NCBI GenBank assembly: GCA_045127535.1
Contig: JBGVQN010000064.1
Coordinates: 1-49,195, forward strand
DNA: 49,195 nt
Direction: 5' to 3'
From: UBA2942 sp045127535
GTDB lineage: Bacteria; Bacillota; Clostridia; Lachnospirales; Lachnospiraceae
This document shows positions 23,411 through 32,226 of the stretch, piece after piece. Numbering within the stretch: position 1 is the stretch's first letter; each line of letters starts with the position of its first letter. The translations under genes and the position numbers were made by a program. The notes under the pieces are model-generated. The model was not told the DNA's origin, made no database searches, and saw only the letters and a list, made by a program, of their open reading frames with translations.

Positions 23411-23440
23411 TTGACAAGAAAAATCTATATGTGATAAAAA
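23411..23440 (+). promoter_or_regulatory. Candidate promoter of the LysR gene
   Basis: Perfect TTGACA (23411-23416); the -10 region GATAAAAA around 23433-23440 is imperfect. Confidence 0.4.
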
Positions 23441-23527
23441 TAAAACAGTAGCCTCCATTGCAGATGAAAATCAAAGATTACCATCACGGTTTTTACAGGG
23501 GGGAATTGCTCTGGAATGGAGAATTTT

Positions 23528-24421
23528 ATGGAACTGAATCAATTGTACTATTTTTACATAGCAGCCCAATATGAACACATTACGAAAGCTTCCAGGGCAT
23601 TGCGCATTGCCCAGCCGGCGCTGACGCAGGCCATTCACCGGTTAGAGGAAGAGCTCGGTCTGCCTCTTTTTGACCGGAAAGGAAGAGGCATTGTGTTAAA
23701 TGAGTATGGCAGGTGTGTGATGCACCATGCAGATGCTATATTTACCCAGATGAATCACATGAAAGCAGAGCTGGAAAAGCTTTCCGGCAACGAAAGCCAC
23801 ACCATCCGGTTAAATGTGCTGGCAGCTTCCCGCATGGTAACAGATATACTCATTGCTTATAAGCGGCTGCGTCCGGAAAGTGCTTTTCAGCTTATGCAGA
23901 ATGAAGAAAGCCAGGATTGTGATATCTGTATTTCCACCATATCACCGTTTGAAAAAATGGATCATGGGGCTCATCGCAATGATATTTTCCAGGAGGAAAT
24001 TTATCTGGCAGTTCCTTCTGCTTCGCCTTATGCAGGACGGCCTTCCATTGCTTTGAAGGAAATGGCAGACGCAGACTTTATCAGTCTGGCCGGTTCAAAG
24101 CATCTGCGCCAGATCTGTGATTGGTACTGTGAGAAAGAAGGGTTTACCCCCAATATTATTTTTGAAAGTGACAGCTCATCCACGGTACATGACCTGATTG
24201 CAGCCGGACTGGGGATCGGCTTCTGGCCAGCTTATTCCTGGGGGGCATTTTCCAAGAAGGGACTGGCACTGCTGCCCATCAGCGAGCCCTCCTGTAAAAG
24301 AAATCTGGTGCTCACCTGTCATACCGATATTACCACATCTCCCTTGCTTCAGGACTTTTATCAGTTTATCTGCAGGTATATGAAGCTGCTGCAGGATAAA
24401 GAGGATGGAAGACTGCTCTGA
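23528..24421 (+). CDS. LysR-family transcriptional regulator
   Basis: A 297-aa regulator with the usual layout: N-terminal winged HTH (about 1-60; MELNQLYYFYIAAQYEHITK, RIAQPALTQAIHRLEEELG, LFDRKGRGI) and a C-terminal periplasmic-binding-fold effector domain (about 90-290). ATG 23528 is chosen because GGAG lies 6 nt upstream and LysR proteins begin in this way; ATG 23516 is the alternative. It is divergent from the AEC permease gene across a ~580-nt gap. LysR regulators often control the divergent neighbour, so regulation of the permease in response to an organic acid is a fair guess. It is convergent with glycogen phosphorylase. Confidence 0.93.
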   Translation: MELNQLYYFYIAAQYEHITKASRALRIAQPALTQAIHRLEEELGLPLFDRKGRGIVLNEYGRCVMHHADAIFTQMNHMKAELEKLSGNESHTIRLNVLAASRMVTDILIAYKRLRPESAFQLMQNEESQDCDICISTISPFEKMDHGAHRNDIFQEEIYLAVPSASPYAGRPSIALKEMADADFISLAGSKHLRQICDWYCEKEGFTPNIIFESDSSSTVHDLIAAGLGIGFWPAYSWGAFSKKGLALLPISEPSCKRNLVLTCHTDITTSPLLQDFYQFICRYMKLLQDKEDGRLL

Positions 24422-24457
24422 TCTGCTGGGAAAGCTGTTAAGAATCGCAGTTTACAA

Positions 24458-24504
24458 AAAAGGTGCTGCAGCATAACTGTTTTGGTTATGCTGCAGCGCC
24501 TTTT
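24458..24504. terminator. Bidirectional terminator between the LysR gene and glgP
   Basis: A 20-bp stem (24458-24477 / 24485-24504, one G-T pair) flanked by As on the left and Ts on the right, so it can end transcription of both convergent genes. Confidence 0.92.
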
Positions 24505-24615
24505 ATAATTATATTTTCAATTGGAATCAAAGTTCATACATAAACATCAGACCTGGCAGCAGAAAAGGAATCACTGCTGTACTTTGTACCAGCAGGCCTG
24601 CATTCCGTGTATGAA

Positions 24616-26871
24616 TTACAGATGCCAGATATCGTCGTTGTACTGCTTGATGGTTCTGTCAGAAGAGAAGAATCCAGCCTTTGCGATGTTTACTAACATT
24701 TTCTTAGCCCATGTATCTCTGTCTGCGTAATCAGCCAGCATACGGTTCTTGGTTGCTGCATAGTCATTGAAGTCTAACAGAGTCATGAACCAGTCTTTGT
24801 TGATCAGCTCGTTGTGGAGACGTCTTAAGTGCTCCTCGCTGCCCAGTGCCAGTAACTCATCGCTTACGATGAAGTCTACGCACTTACGGATGGTCTCATC
24901 CTCTTCGTAAATCTTTCTGGAGCAGTAGTCACCCTTTGCATAATGCTCGATGACCTGATCACTGCTTTCACCGAAGATGTAGATGTTGTCTTCGCCAACC
25001 AGCTCAGAGATCTCTACGTTAGCACCGTCCATGGTACCAAGAGTCACTGCACCATTTAACATGAACTTCATGTTACCAGTACCACTTGCTTCCTTGGAAG
25101 CTAAGGAAATCTGCTCGGAGATATCACATGCAGGAATCAGCTTCTCAGCTGCACTTACATTGTAATTCTCTACCATAACCAGCTTCATGTAAGGAGCTAC
25201 CTCTGGATCATTTGTAATTAACTGCTGCAGAGTTAATAACAGATGGATAATATCCTTTGCGATCACGTAAGCAGGAGCTGCCTTTGCACCAAAGATAAAG
25301 GTAACTGGTGTTGCAGGGCGGTTGCCAGCCTTGATCTGCATATACTGGTAAATGATGTACAGAGCGTTGAGCTGCTGTCTCTTGTACTCGTGAAGACGCT
25401 TTACCTGAATATCGAAGATGCTGTTTTCGTCGATCTCTACACCAGTGTTAGCCAGGATGAATTCCTTGCAAACCTTCTTTGCATCCATCTTGATGGACAG
25501 AAGCTGATCGCGAACTTCCTTGGAATCAGCAAATGCAAGCAGCTTCTCTAAAGCGTCTGCATCCTTCTTGAAGTCATCTCCGATCAGGGAGCTTAAATAG
25601 TTGGTCAGACCGTGGTTGCAGTGCAGTAACCATCTACGGAAGGTAATACCGTTGGTCTTGTTGTTGAACTTCTCAGGATAGATCTGATAGAACGCATTTA
25701 ACTCGCTGTCCTTTAAGATGTCTGTATGCAGAGCTGCTACACCGTTGATAGAGTATCCGTAGTGGATATCCATATGAGCCATGTGTACACGGTTCTGGTC
25801 ATCAATGATGGCAACTTCCTTCTGAGGATACAGCTTCTTCATACGCTCATCTAACTGACGGATGATTGGCATTAAGTGAGGTACTACCTCCTCTAAGTAG
25901 TGGATTGGCCACTTCTCAAGAGCTTCAGCCAGGATGGTGTGGTTGGTGTAAGCACAGGTCTTGGTTACGATCTGACATGCTTCCTCAAAGTCGATGCCGC
26001 GAGCGGTCAGCAGACGGATGAACTCTGGGATGATCATACTTGGATGAGTATCGTTGATCTGTACCACTGCGTAATCAGGCAGATCATGCAGGTTGCATCC
26101 CTTGCTGGTAGCCTCATCTAAGATCAGCTGTGCAGCGTTGCTTACCATGAAGTACTGCTGATAAATACGCAGCTTCTGTCCATCGCTGTCACTGTCATCT
26201 GGATAGAGGAACAGGGTCAGGTTGTGCAGGATGTCCTTCTTATTAAAGGAGATGCCGTCCTCAACCATAGACTCATCTACGATATCTGTATCGAAAAGAC
26301 GCAGGCGGATAGACTTTGTGTCGTAACCAGCTACATCAATGTCATATAACTTGGACTGTAAAGAGAATCCCTTAAATGGTACTGTATAAGATACACCAGC
26401 ATCTGTCAGCCAGCTGTTCTCAGCGATCCATGGGTTTGGCATTTCTCTCTGCAGGTTATTCTGAAATGTCTGCTTAAACAGACCTAAGTGGTAATTTAAA
26501 CCAATACCGTCTCCAGGAAGTCCTAAAGAAGCGATGGAATCCAGGAAACATGCTGCCAGACGTCCAAGACCACCATTACCTAAAGATGGTTCTGGCTCAA
26601 CAGCCTCAACCTGAGCGATGGACTTGCCATTTGCTGCAAGGTAATCAGCTACCTGGTCGTACAGACCTAAATTGATCAGGTTATTGGAAAGAAGCTTACC
26701 GATCAGGAACTCTGCGGAAATGTAATAAATCTTCTTCTTACCTTCGTTGTAACCTTTCTGACCCAGCTGCTCTTTTGTGAAATGCAGCAGAGCGGTAAAC
26801 AGTTCTTCGTTGCTGCAGTCTGCGCAGCTTTTGTGAAATAAAGTTTCAATTGTATTTTCCAGTTGAAGCAT
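24616..26871 (-). CDS. glgP: Glycogen/maltodextrin phosphorylase
   Basis: A 751-aa cytosolic GT35 enzyme that releases glucose 1-phosphate from alpha-1,4-glucans using phosphate. The pyridoxal-phosphate site KEASGTGNMKF with the cofactor Lys lies near 590-600, followed by NGAVTLGTMDGANVEI. N-terminal conserved blocks SLGNGGLGRLAACFLDS and GLNYHLGLFKQ are present. The chain is shorter than E. coli GlgP (815 aa) and lacks an obvious N-terminal regulatory extension. ATG 26871 follows AGGAG at 6 nt on the minus strand; the longer 789-aa reading would begin upstream of a 5' hairpin. An AraC regulator gene lies just upstream on the same strand, and debranching enzyme and maltodextrin importer genes are nearby. 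Confidence 0.95.
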   Translation of the reverse strand: MLQLENTIETLFHKSCADCSNEELFTALLHFTKEQLGQKGYNEGKKKIYYISAEFLIGKLLSNNLINLGLYDQVADYLAANGKSIAQVEAVEPEPSLGNGGLGRLAACFLDSIASLGLPGDGIGLNYHLGLFKQTFQNNLQREMPNPWIAENSWLTDAGVSYTVPFKGFSLQSKLYDIDVAGYDTKSIRLRLFDTDIVDESMVEDGISFNKKDILHNLTLFLYPDDSDSDGQKLRIYQQYFMVSNAAQLILDEATSKGCNLHDLPDYAVVQINDTHPSMIIPEFIRLLTARGIDFEEACQIVTKTCAYTNHTILAEALEKWPIHYLEEVVPHLMPIIRQLDERMKKLYPQKEVAIIDDQNRVHMAHMDIHYGYSINGVAALHTDILKDSELNAFYQIYPEKFNNKTNGITFRRWLLHCNHGLTNYLSSLIGDDFKKDADALEKLLAFADSKEVRDQLLSIKMDAKKVCKEFILANTGVEIDENSIFDIQVKRLHEYKRQQLNALYIIYQYMQIKAGNRPATPVTFIFGAKAAPAYVIAKDIIHLLLTLQQLITNDPEVAPYMKLVMVENYNVSAAEKLIPACDISEQISLASKEASGTGNMKFMLNGAVTLGTMDGANVEISELVGEDNIYIFGESSDQVIEHYAKGDYCSRKIYEEDETIRKCVDFIVSDELLALGSEEHLRRLHNELINKDWFMTLLDFNDYAATKNRMLADYADRDTWAKKMLVNIAKAGFFSSDRTIKQYNDDIWHL

Positions 26872-26900
26872 AATGGTCTCCTTTCTCATTTTTATCTTGC

Positions 26901-26943
26901 CCAGGGCTTGCAAAATTATTTTTGCAAATTTCTGTCTCCCTGG
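26901..26943 (-). promoter_or_regulatory. 5' UTR hairpin of glgP
   Basis: CCAGGG/CCCTGG (26901-26906, 26938-26943) encloses TTGCAAAA/TTTTGCAA (26908-26915, 26920-26927). It sits about 30 nt upstream of the start codon with no T tract; possibly an mRNA stabiliser or regulator site. Confidence 0.45.
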
Positions 26944-26969
26944 CAGATAAGCGCAAATATGCTGAACTA

Positions 26970-27019
26970 AATATAAGCATATCATGTACGGGTTAGAAAA
27001 AATATAACAAAACTGTTAT
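26970..27019 (-). promoter_or_regulatory. Candidate glgP promoter with operator-like palindrome
   Basis: On the minus strand TTCTAA (26998-26993), 17-nt spacer, TATATT (26975-26970). Directly upstream is a perfect palindrome ATAACA-AAAC-TGTTAT (27004-27019), which suits binding of a dimeric regulator. Confidence 0.4.
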
Positions 27020-27033
27020 TTTATGATAGGATT

Positions 27034-27918
27034 TTACGACTGCTTCCGGTATTTGTGAGGGGAACAGCCGCTGGCTTCCTGGAACTTCTTGATAAAGTAA
27101 CTGGTGCTGTTAAAGCCTGTGCGTAAAGCAATTTCTGTTATGGATAAGTCTGTGTGCAGCAGCAGTGCCTTGGCCTGTTCCAGGCGGTAGTCATTAATAT
27201 AAGAAATCAACGTTTTTCCTGTATATTCTTTAAACAGCTTCATGAAATAATTTTCACTGTAATGAGTCAGACTGGTAAGCTCTCCTACAGTCAGGGGTTC
27301 AGAATAGTGGTCCTTGATATAATCAAATACCTGCTTCATAACTGCAACATTTTTAGGCTGTTGGGTATCCGCAGGAATCAGATAATTCCCTCTGAGCATT
27401 TCGTAAAAAAAATCGAAAAACAGTGCTTTTAAATGGGCATAATAATAAGGATCCTTGTTTTTGTGGCATTCGTGGATCTCCATAAATAAAGACACAATGG
27501 ATTCGTACCGTTTATCATCTGGAGTGATCACATGGGCAATTTCCAGCCGGTGTTCTAACAGGGGGGCAATGACACACTCCTGGAACCAGTCTCCAGCGCA
27601 GCCAGAGAGGAATTCCGGGTGAAATACGATGCTTTTATAAGTGAGGACGTTTTGCAGATCTGTTTTCATGCTGTGAAGGACGCCACAGTTGACGATCAGC
27701 AGGTATCCTTTTTTCAGACGGATGCTTTCTTTGTTCAGTCTGGCAAAGCCCCTGCCCTGCTCAATGTAAATCAGCTCCATTTCATTGTGCCAGTGGTTAT
27801 ACAGGGCATGGAAAATGTAGCAGTTGCCTGTGTAGGTTTCGATGGGCAGATCATAAGAACCATGGGAACTGCGTTCCCTTAAGGTTTCGTCTACTTCAGA
27901 AGCATGCATAAGGGGCAT
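27034..27918 (-). CDS. AraC-family regulator with cupin sensor domain
   Basis: A 294-aa transcription factor. The N-terminal half (about 30-150) looks like the sugar-binding cupin domain of AraC regulators (HWHNEMELIYIEQG, LLIVNCGVLHSM). The C-terminal half has two helix-turn-helix motifs (TVGELTSLTHYSENYFMKLF, about 215-235; ITEIALRTGFNSTSYFIKKF, about 264-283) and ends in P-H-K-Y-R. AGGAGGTGA lies 4 nt before the ATG, a very strong site. It lies just upstream of glgP and downstream of a HAD phosphatase gene on the same strand, which suggests control of alpha-glucan genes. The ligand is unknown. Confidence 0.93.
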   Translation of the reverse strand: MPLMHASEVDETLRERSSHGSYDLPIETYTGNCYIFHALYNHWHNEMELIYIEQGRGFARLNKESIRLKKGYLLIVNCGVLHSMKTDLQNVLTYKSIVFHPEFLSGCAGDWFQECVIAPLLEHRLEIAHVITPDDKRYESIVSLFMEIHECHKNKDPYYYAHLKALFFDFFYEMLRGNYLIPADTQQPKNVAVMKQVFDYIKDHYSEPLTVGELTSLTHYSENYFMKLFKEYTGKTLISYINDYRLEQAKALLLHTDLSITEIALRTGFNSTSYFIKKFQEASGCSPHKYRKQS

Positions 27919-27954
27919 AGATTCACCTCCTGTTCATGGGTAGTGGCAGTGTGA

Positions 27955-28698
27955 TCAGTCTGCGTCAGGGAATACCTGACCGATATGTGTGATTTCCCGG
28001 CAGTTTGCAGGCAGAGGTCTGGTGCGTTCTGGGGACTGGGCAGTGTAGATGTAAAGGCTGTCAATGCCTGCCCCGGCTGCTCCATGGCAGTCTGCCAGGT
28101 CATCATTTCCAGTCATAACAGATTCTTCCGCTTTTAGATCATACTGGGAAAGGAGCATGTGATAAAATGCAGGATCAGGCTTCTTAATTCCGGCTTCGGA
28201 GGAGAGAAGGATTCCGTCAAAGTATTCCGCAATGCCAAGAAGCTTTAATTCCGGTCTGGTAAAAAGGGACTGGGCATTGGACAGCAGATAGATTCGTTTG
28301 CCTGCTGCCTTCAGCCGCTGCAAAAGCTCTGCAGCACCTTCAAACAGGTACAGGTGTTCCAATGAAATGCTGCGCCATAAGATCGCAAAGTCCTGGATCT
28401 CATCTTCTGAGGCAGTAATACCCTTTCGGGCGAATAATTCCTGAAATACAAGGGCAATGTCTGGTTCCGGCTGCAGTACCTCTGGAGCAGAGATGCCTTC
28501 CCGCAGCAGATCATTTCTGTGCTGCTGTTCTACCTGTGCCAACAGCTGGCTGTAAGCTGCTTTTAATTCCTGGGAGGTGTAGGAGGCACCTTTCAGGGAT
28601 AGAAAACAGGCAAGTTTTTTCCAAAGGTAAGGCTTCTGTTCATTGGTATGGATGTCTGCCAGAGTGCCATATAAATCAAAAATGTAATTTGTGTACAT
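27955..28698 (-). CDS. HAD-superfamily hydrolase
   Basis: A 247-aa cytosolic phosphatase-type protein of HAD subfamily IA. Motif I is FDLYGTL (8-14) with nucleophile Asp9; the usual second Asp is Tyr, as is seen in several HAD-IA phosphatases and dehalogenases. Motif II is LLSNA (~136), motif III Lys is in GIKKPDPAFY (~165), and motif IV is GNDDLAD (~190). An alpha-helical cap lies between motifs I and II. ATG 28698 is supported by GGAGG 11 nt upstream. It is 36 nt before the AraC gene and probably co-transcribed. Substrate cannot be assigned; a sugar phosphate is possible given the neighbours. Confidence 0.9.
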   Translation of the reverse strand: MYTNYIFDLYGTLADIHTNEQKPYLWKKLACFLSLKGASYTSQELKAAYSQLLAQVEQQHRNDLLREGISAPEVLQPEPDIALVFQELFARKGITASEDEIQDFAILWRSISLEHLYLFEGAAELLQRLKAAGKRIYLLSNAQSLFTRPELKLLGIAEYFDGILLSSEAGIKKPDPAFYHMLLSQYDLKAEESVMTGNDDLADCHGAAGAGIDSLYIYTAQSPERTRPLPANCREITHIGQVFPDAD

Positions 28699-28803
28699 AA
28701 AAATCGTTTCCTCCGGGTGTTGATAAAGTAAGTTTATTTTACCACAAATCGGAAAAGGGTGCAACGTATTGGAGGAATATGTTTTTTGCTGTGTTTTTGT
28801 GTC

Positions 28804-28832
28804 TGTACAAAACACGAACAATTCAGTATAAT
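28804..28832 (+). promoter_or_regulatory. Promoter of the YesN/YesM-type two-component operon
   Basis: Perfect -10 TATAAT (28827-28832) with TGTACA (28804-28809) at 17 nt as a weaker -35. It lies in the divergent gap between the HAD gene and the response regulator gene. Confidence 0.6.
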
Positions 28833-28944
28833 AGAATACAGAGGAATCCGGGCAGGCGGTACCTGCAAAATAAACAAAACAAAAGTATCTGTTCCGTACA
28901 TGGACAGTTGCAGGCAGACAACAAAACAAGGGGAGGACATGTAA

Positions 28945-30471
28945 ATGTATACATATTTAATCGTGGATGATGAAGCGATAGAACGTAAGGGGCTGCGTAT
29001 GCTCCTTGGCAGGCAGGACAAGAACTGCCAGATCTTAGAGGCTTCCAATGGAGAGGAAGCTTTGGAATTGATGCACAGAGAACGAGTAGATGTATTACTT
29101 ACAGATATCAACATGCCTTTTTTAGATGGCATAGGTCTTCTGGAAAAGGTGCATCAGCTGTATCCGGGTATGCAGGTAGTGATCGTCAGCGGATACAATG
29201 AATTTGACTATGCCAGAAAAGCCATTGCATATGGAGTTGCTGCTTATATTTTAAAACCCGTCAATCCCGAAGAATTTGCCAGGGTCATGGGGGAGATCCA
29301 GTCCAAGTTAGACAAAAAAAATCTGGAGCAGCAGCGCAGGGATGAAAGTATAGATTTTATCAAGGAACATCTGCTCTACCTTATGGTCAATGGACAAAGC
29401 CGGGCCAGCTTAGAGGATAAGGCAGGCAATCTGATGGATCTGGCTTTTGTGAAGAACTATGTGCGGATGATGCTCATTGAATGCAGCAATAACTTTTTTG
29501 AACAGATAGACGAAGTGGCAGTTGCAGAAATCAAAAGAGGAGTACGAAGCGAATTCCAGTATCTGAATCTGAATCCCCAGCAGTCTGTGCTGCTCTTTTA
29601 TAAAGAACCGTTTTGCGGTTGGGAGGTTTTGGGACAGAAAATTCTGGATTTTATCAGCAAAACATGGTGTCAGGAGTGTTTTCTGGCAGTTTCTGCAGAT
29701 ATGCAGAAAGAAAATATGGAACTGGGAGCCCATTTTGCGCAGCTGGAAAAGCTTATGGAGCAGAAATTTTACCATACAGCTACCCATGTCTTTATGCCGT
29801 TTCGGGAAGATCAGGCAGCAAATCTGGTACAGACAGATGTAGAGCTGCTGATACAGCAGATCCAGCAGGATATTAAGATGAAGGACATCGAATGCCTCAA
29901 AGAGCATTTTAAGCAGTTTTGTGACCGGTATCAGGCACAGACCAATTTTTCGCAGATTTATATTAAATTTATGTTTTCCAATCTGTTGAAGGAGATCTAT
30001 GACAATCTCTCCGATACAGACGAGCGGGTATTGGACAAAAAGATCGACCAGCTGTATCACTGCAATGATATGAAGAGTATGATCGTCCTGCTCCAGAGTG
30101 CAATTGATGAACTGGAGAAAAAGTTTGCCTTTGACAAGGGTTCCAAACGTAAGGAAGTAGAGCGGATTCAGCAGTATGTCCGGCTGCATTATTCCGACAG
30201 CAGCCTGGGCGTGGATCAGCTGGCCTGGGAGGTCAATATGACACCCAATTACCTGAGCAGTATATTTAAGAAAGAGACAGGAGAGAACTTAAGCGCTTAT
30301 CTAAAGAGATTTCGCATGGAACGGGCCAGTGAGCTTCTGGCGGGCACCAATGAGAAAATAGGAGACATCTGTACTAAGTGCGGATTTGTAAATGTATCTT
30401 ATTTCTGTCAGAGCTTTAGGGAGTATTTTGGCGTCAGTCCTAAGAAATACAGGGAACAGAGCGTACAGTGA
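28945..30471 (+). CDS. YesN-type response regulator with AraC DNA-binding domain
   Basis: A 508-aa regulator. The receiver domain (1-120) has DDE at the start, phospho-acceptor Asp in LLTDINMP (~54) and Lys in LKPVNP (~105). A long middle region (about 140-390) of unknown fold with helical stretches is typical of this class. The C-terminal AraC-type pair of HTH motifs (about 410-505) ends with the signature SYFCQSFREYFGVSPKKYR. AGGGGAGG precedes the ATG. It is directly followed by a YesM-type kinase gene and a binding lipoprotein gene, a standard Firmicute arrangement for sensing carbohydrate. Confidence 0.94.
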   Translation: MYTYLIVDDEAIERKGLRMLLGRQDKNCQILEASNGEEALELMHRERVDVLLTDINMPFLDGIGLLEKVHQLYPGMQVVIVSGYNEFDYARKAIAYGVAAYILKPVNPEEFARVMGEIQSKLDKKNLEQQRRDESIDFIKEHLLYLMVNGQSRASLEDKAGNLMDLAFVKNYVRMMLIECSNNFFEQIDEVAVAEIKRGVRSEFQYLNLNPQQSVLLFYKEPFCGWEVLGQKILDFISKTWCQECFLAVSADMQKENMELGAHFAQLEKLMEQKFYHTATHVFMPFREDQAANLVQTDVELLIQQIQQDIKMKDIECLKEHFKQFCDRYQAQTNFSQIYIKFMFSNLLKEIYDNLSDTDERVLDKKIDQLYHCNDMKSMIVLLQSAIDELEKKFAFDKGSKRKEVERIQQYVRLHYSDSSLGVDQLAWEVNMTPNYLSSIFKKETGENLSAYLKRFRMERASELLAGTNEKIGDICTKCGFVNVSYFCQSFREYFGVSPKKYREQSVQ

Positions 30472-30491
30472 AAATCCCGATGGAGGGCAGG

Positions 30492-32189
30492 ATGAAGTGG
30501 TTTTTGAATTTAAAGGTTCACAATAAGGTGATTTTGGTTTATCTGGTGACCAGCCTGCTGCCGATCAGTATATTGTGCTGTCTCTTTTACGGGCAGCTGG
30601 TGGGCATTTTGATGGATCGTGAAATGGACAGTCTCCAGGCTGTGCTGGGACAGGCTACAGAAAGTCTGGATACGGAAATTCAGCTTCACGGCAGAATGTC
30701 AGAGTATGTTGCCTTTAATCAGACAGTGTCTGTAATTATCAATAATAAAAGTCAGAACAGTTATGAGGCTTACGAGAGGATCACCAAGGAGTTTGACCCT
30801 ATGATGGACTCTCTGGGATATTTTTATTCTGATGTGCTTCAGACTACCATATATGCAGGGGATGGCATCATACCTCATGGAACCTATTTAAGGCCTGCTT
30901 CGGAGATTGAAGATGAACCATGGGCACAGGTAGGGGATGCAGAAATTCACTGGTATGCAGACAGTACCACCAAGTGCCTGTACTTGGTGCGGAGTATGCC
31001 TTTGCTGGAAACAGAAAAGGGAGTTCTTTATATTAAATTGGATTATGAGCAGATCTTCAGACATCTGGATCTGGATCTTGCTTATGAATATGATCTGTAT
31101 GTGTATGAGGATGACGGGCAGCTGGTATACGCCAGAAATCCGGAAGGGGAAGAAACGGTATTAAGCTACAGGGATTTTCTGGAAGAAAAGGAAAAAGAAA
31201 GCTCGCCTTATGTAATACTGGAAAGAGAGCTGACTCAAAATGGCTGGCATGTGGGATACTGTATGAAGGAAAGTAAAATCATCAGTCCCCTGCAGCCTAC
31301 GCTGCTGCTGGCGATCTTGGTATGGATAGCCTGTGTTGTGATATCCCTTGGGGCACTTCTGTTTTTCTCCACCAATATCTCTGGCCGTATACGAAAACTC
31401 CATGGCACCATGGAGGAAGTGCAGCAGGGCAATTTGGAGGCTGCTATGGCAGATGAGCAGCAGGATGAGATCGGAGATCTGACCAGAGGATTTAATACCA
31501 TGGTAGCAGAACTGCGCCGTCTGATCGAAGAAGTATATAAAGGAAAGATACGGCAGAAAAAATATGAAATGACTGCACTGCGTGCTCAGATCAATCCACA
31601 CTTTCTGTATAATTCCCTGTCTCTGATCAACTGGAAAGCTCTGGGAATCGGGGCAGATGACATCAGCAAGGCAACACTGGCCCTTTCAAGATATTACAGA
31701 ACCTCCTTGAACAAAGGAAAAAATGTAATGTCCATCCGGGAGGAGATTGATAATGTAAGAGCTTATCTGGAAATACAGGAAATGTTCCATGATTATAACT
31801 TTGAAGTGAATATAGACGTAGCAGAAGATATATTAGAACTGAAAACGCTGAATCTGATTCTGCAGCCTCTGGCAGAAAATGCCATTGTCCACGGTATTGA
31901 CAGAAAGCGTGAGGGAACGGGCGTTCTTACCATCACCGGAGAACTGGAGGATTCCTGTGTACTGTTAAAGGTAGCAGACAATGGTGTGGGCATGAGTGCG
32001 GAAAAAGCAGAGCAGATTTTAAGCAGTAAAAGCAGCGGATACGGACTGCGCAATGTAGATTCCAGAATCAAGCTTCAGTATGGAGACGAATATGGATTGT
32101 CTGTCAGCAGCATAGAAGGCAGAGGAACCCAGATCATGGTCAGATTCCCTGCTGTCAGCAGCGAAGGATTGGAGCCGGCTGAAGAATAG
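30492..32189 (+). CDS. YesM-type sensor histidine kinase
   Basis: A 565-aa membrane kinase. TM1 (about 13-35), a ~230-residue extracellular sensor region, TM2 (about 270-295), a HAMP domain with GDLTRGFNTMVAEL, then a His_kinase domain of the LytS/YesM type with INPHFLYNSLSLINW carrying the phospho-His (~375), and an ATPase domain (NAIVHGI, DNGVGM, GYGLRNV). ATG 30492 is preferred because GGAGGG lies 4 nt upstream; an in-frame GTG at 30468 overlaps the regulator stop codon and has a poor site. It forms one operon with the regulator gene and the following lipoprotein gene. Confidence 0.94.
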   Translation: MKWFLNLKVHNKVILVYLVTSLLPISILCCLFYGQLVGILMDREMDSLQAVLGQATESLDTEIQLHGRMSEYVAFNQTVSVIINNKSQNSYEAYERITKEFDPMMDSLGYFYSDVLQTTIYAGDGIIPHGTYLRPASEIEDEPWAQVGDAEIHWYADSTTKCLYLVRSMPLLETEKGVLYIKLDYEQIFRHLDLDLAYEYDLYVYEDDGQLVYARNPEGEETVLSYRDFLEEKEKESSPYVILERELTQNGWHVGYCMKESKIISPLQPTLLLAILVWIACVVISLGALLFFSTNISGRIRKLHGTMEEVQQGNLEAAMADEQQDEIGDLTRGFNTMVAELRRLIEEVYKGKIRQKKYEMTALRAQINPHFLYNSLSLINWKALGIGADDISKATLALSRYYRTSLNKGKNVMSIREEIDNVRAYLEIQEMFHDYNFEVNIDVAEDILELKTLNLILQPLAENAIVHGIDRKREGTGVLTITGELEDSCVLLKVADNGVGMSAEKAEQILSSKSSGYGLRNVDSRIKLQYGDEYGLSVSSIEGRGTQIMVRFPAVSSEGLEPAEE

Positions 32190-32226
32190 AAAAGAATTGG
32201 GAAGCCACAGGAAGGGAAACGGGAAT

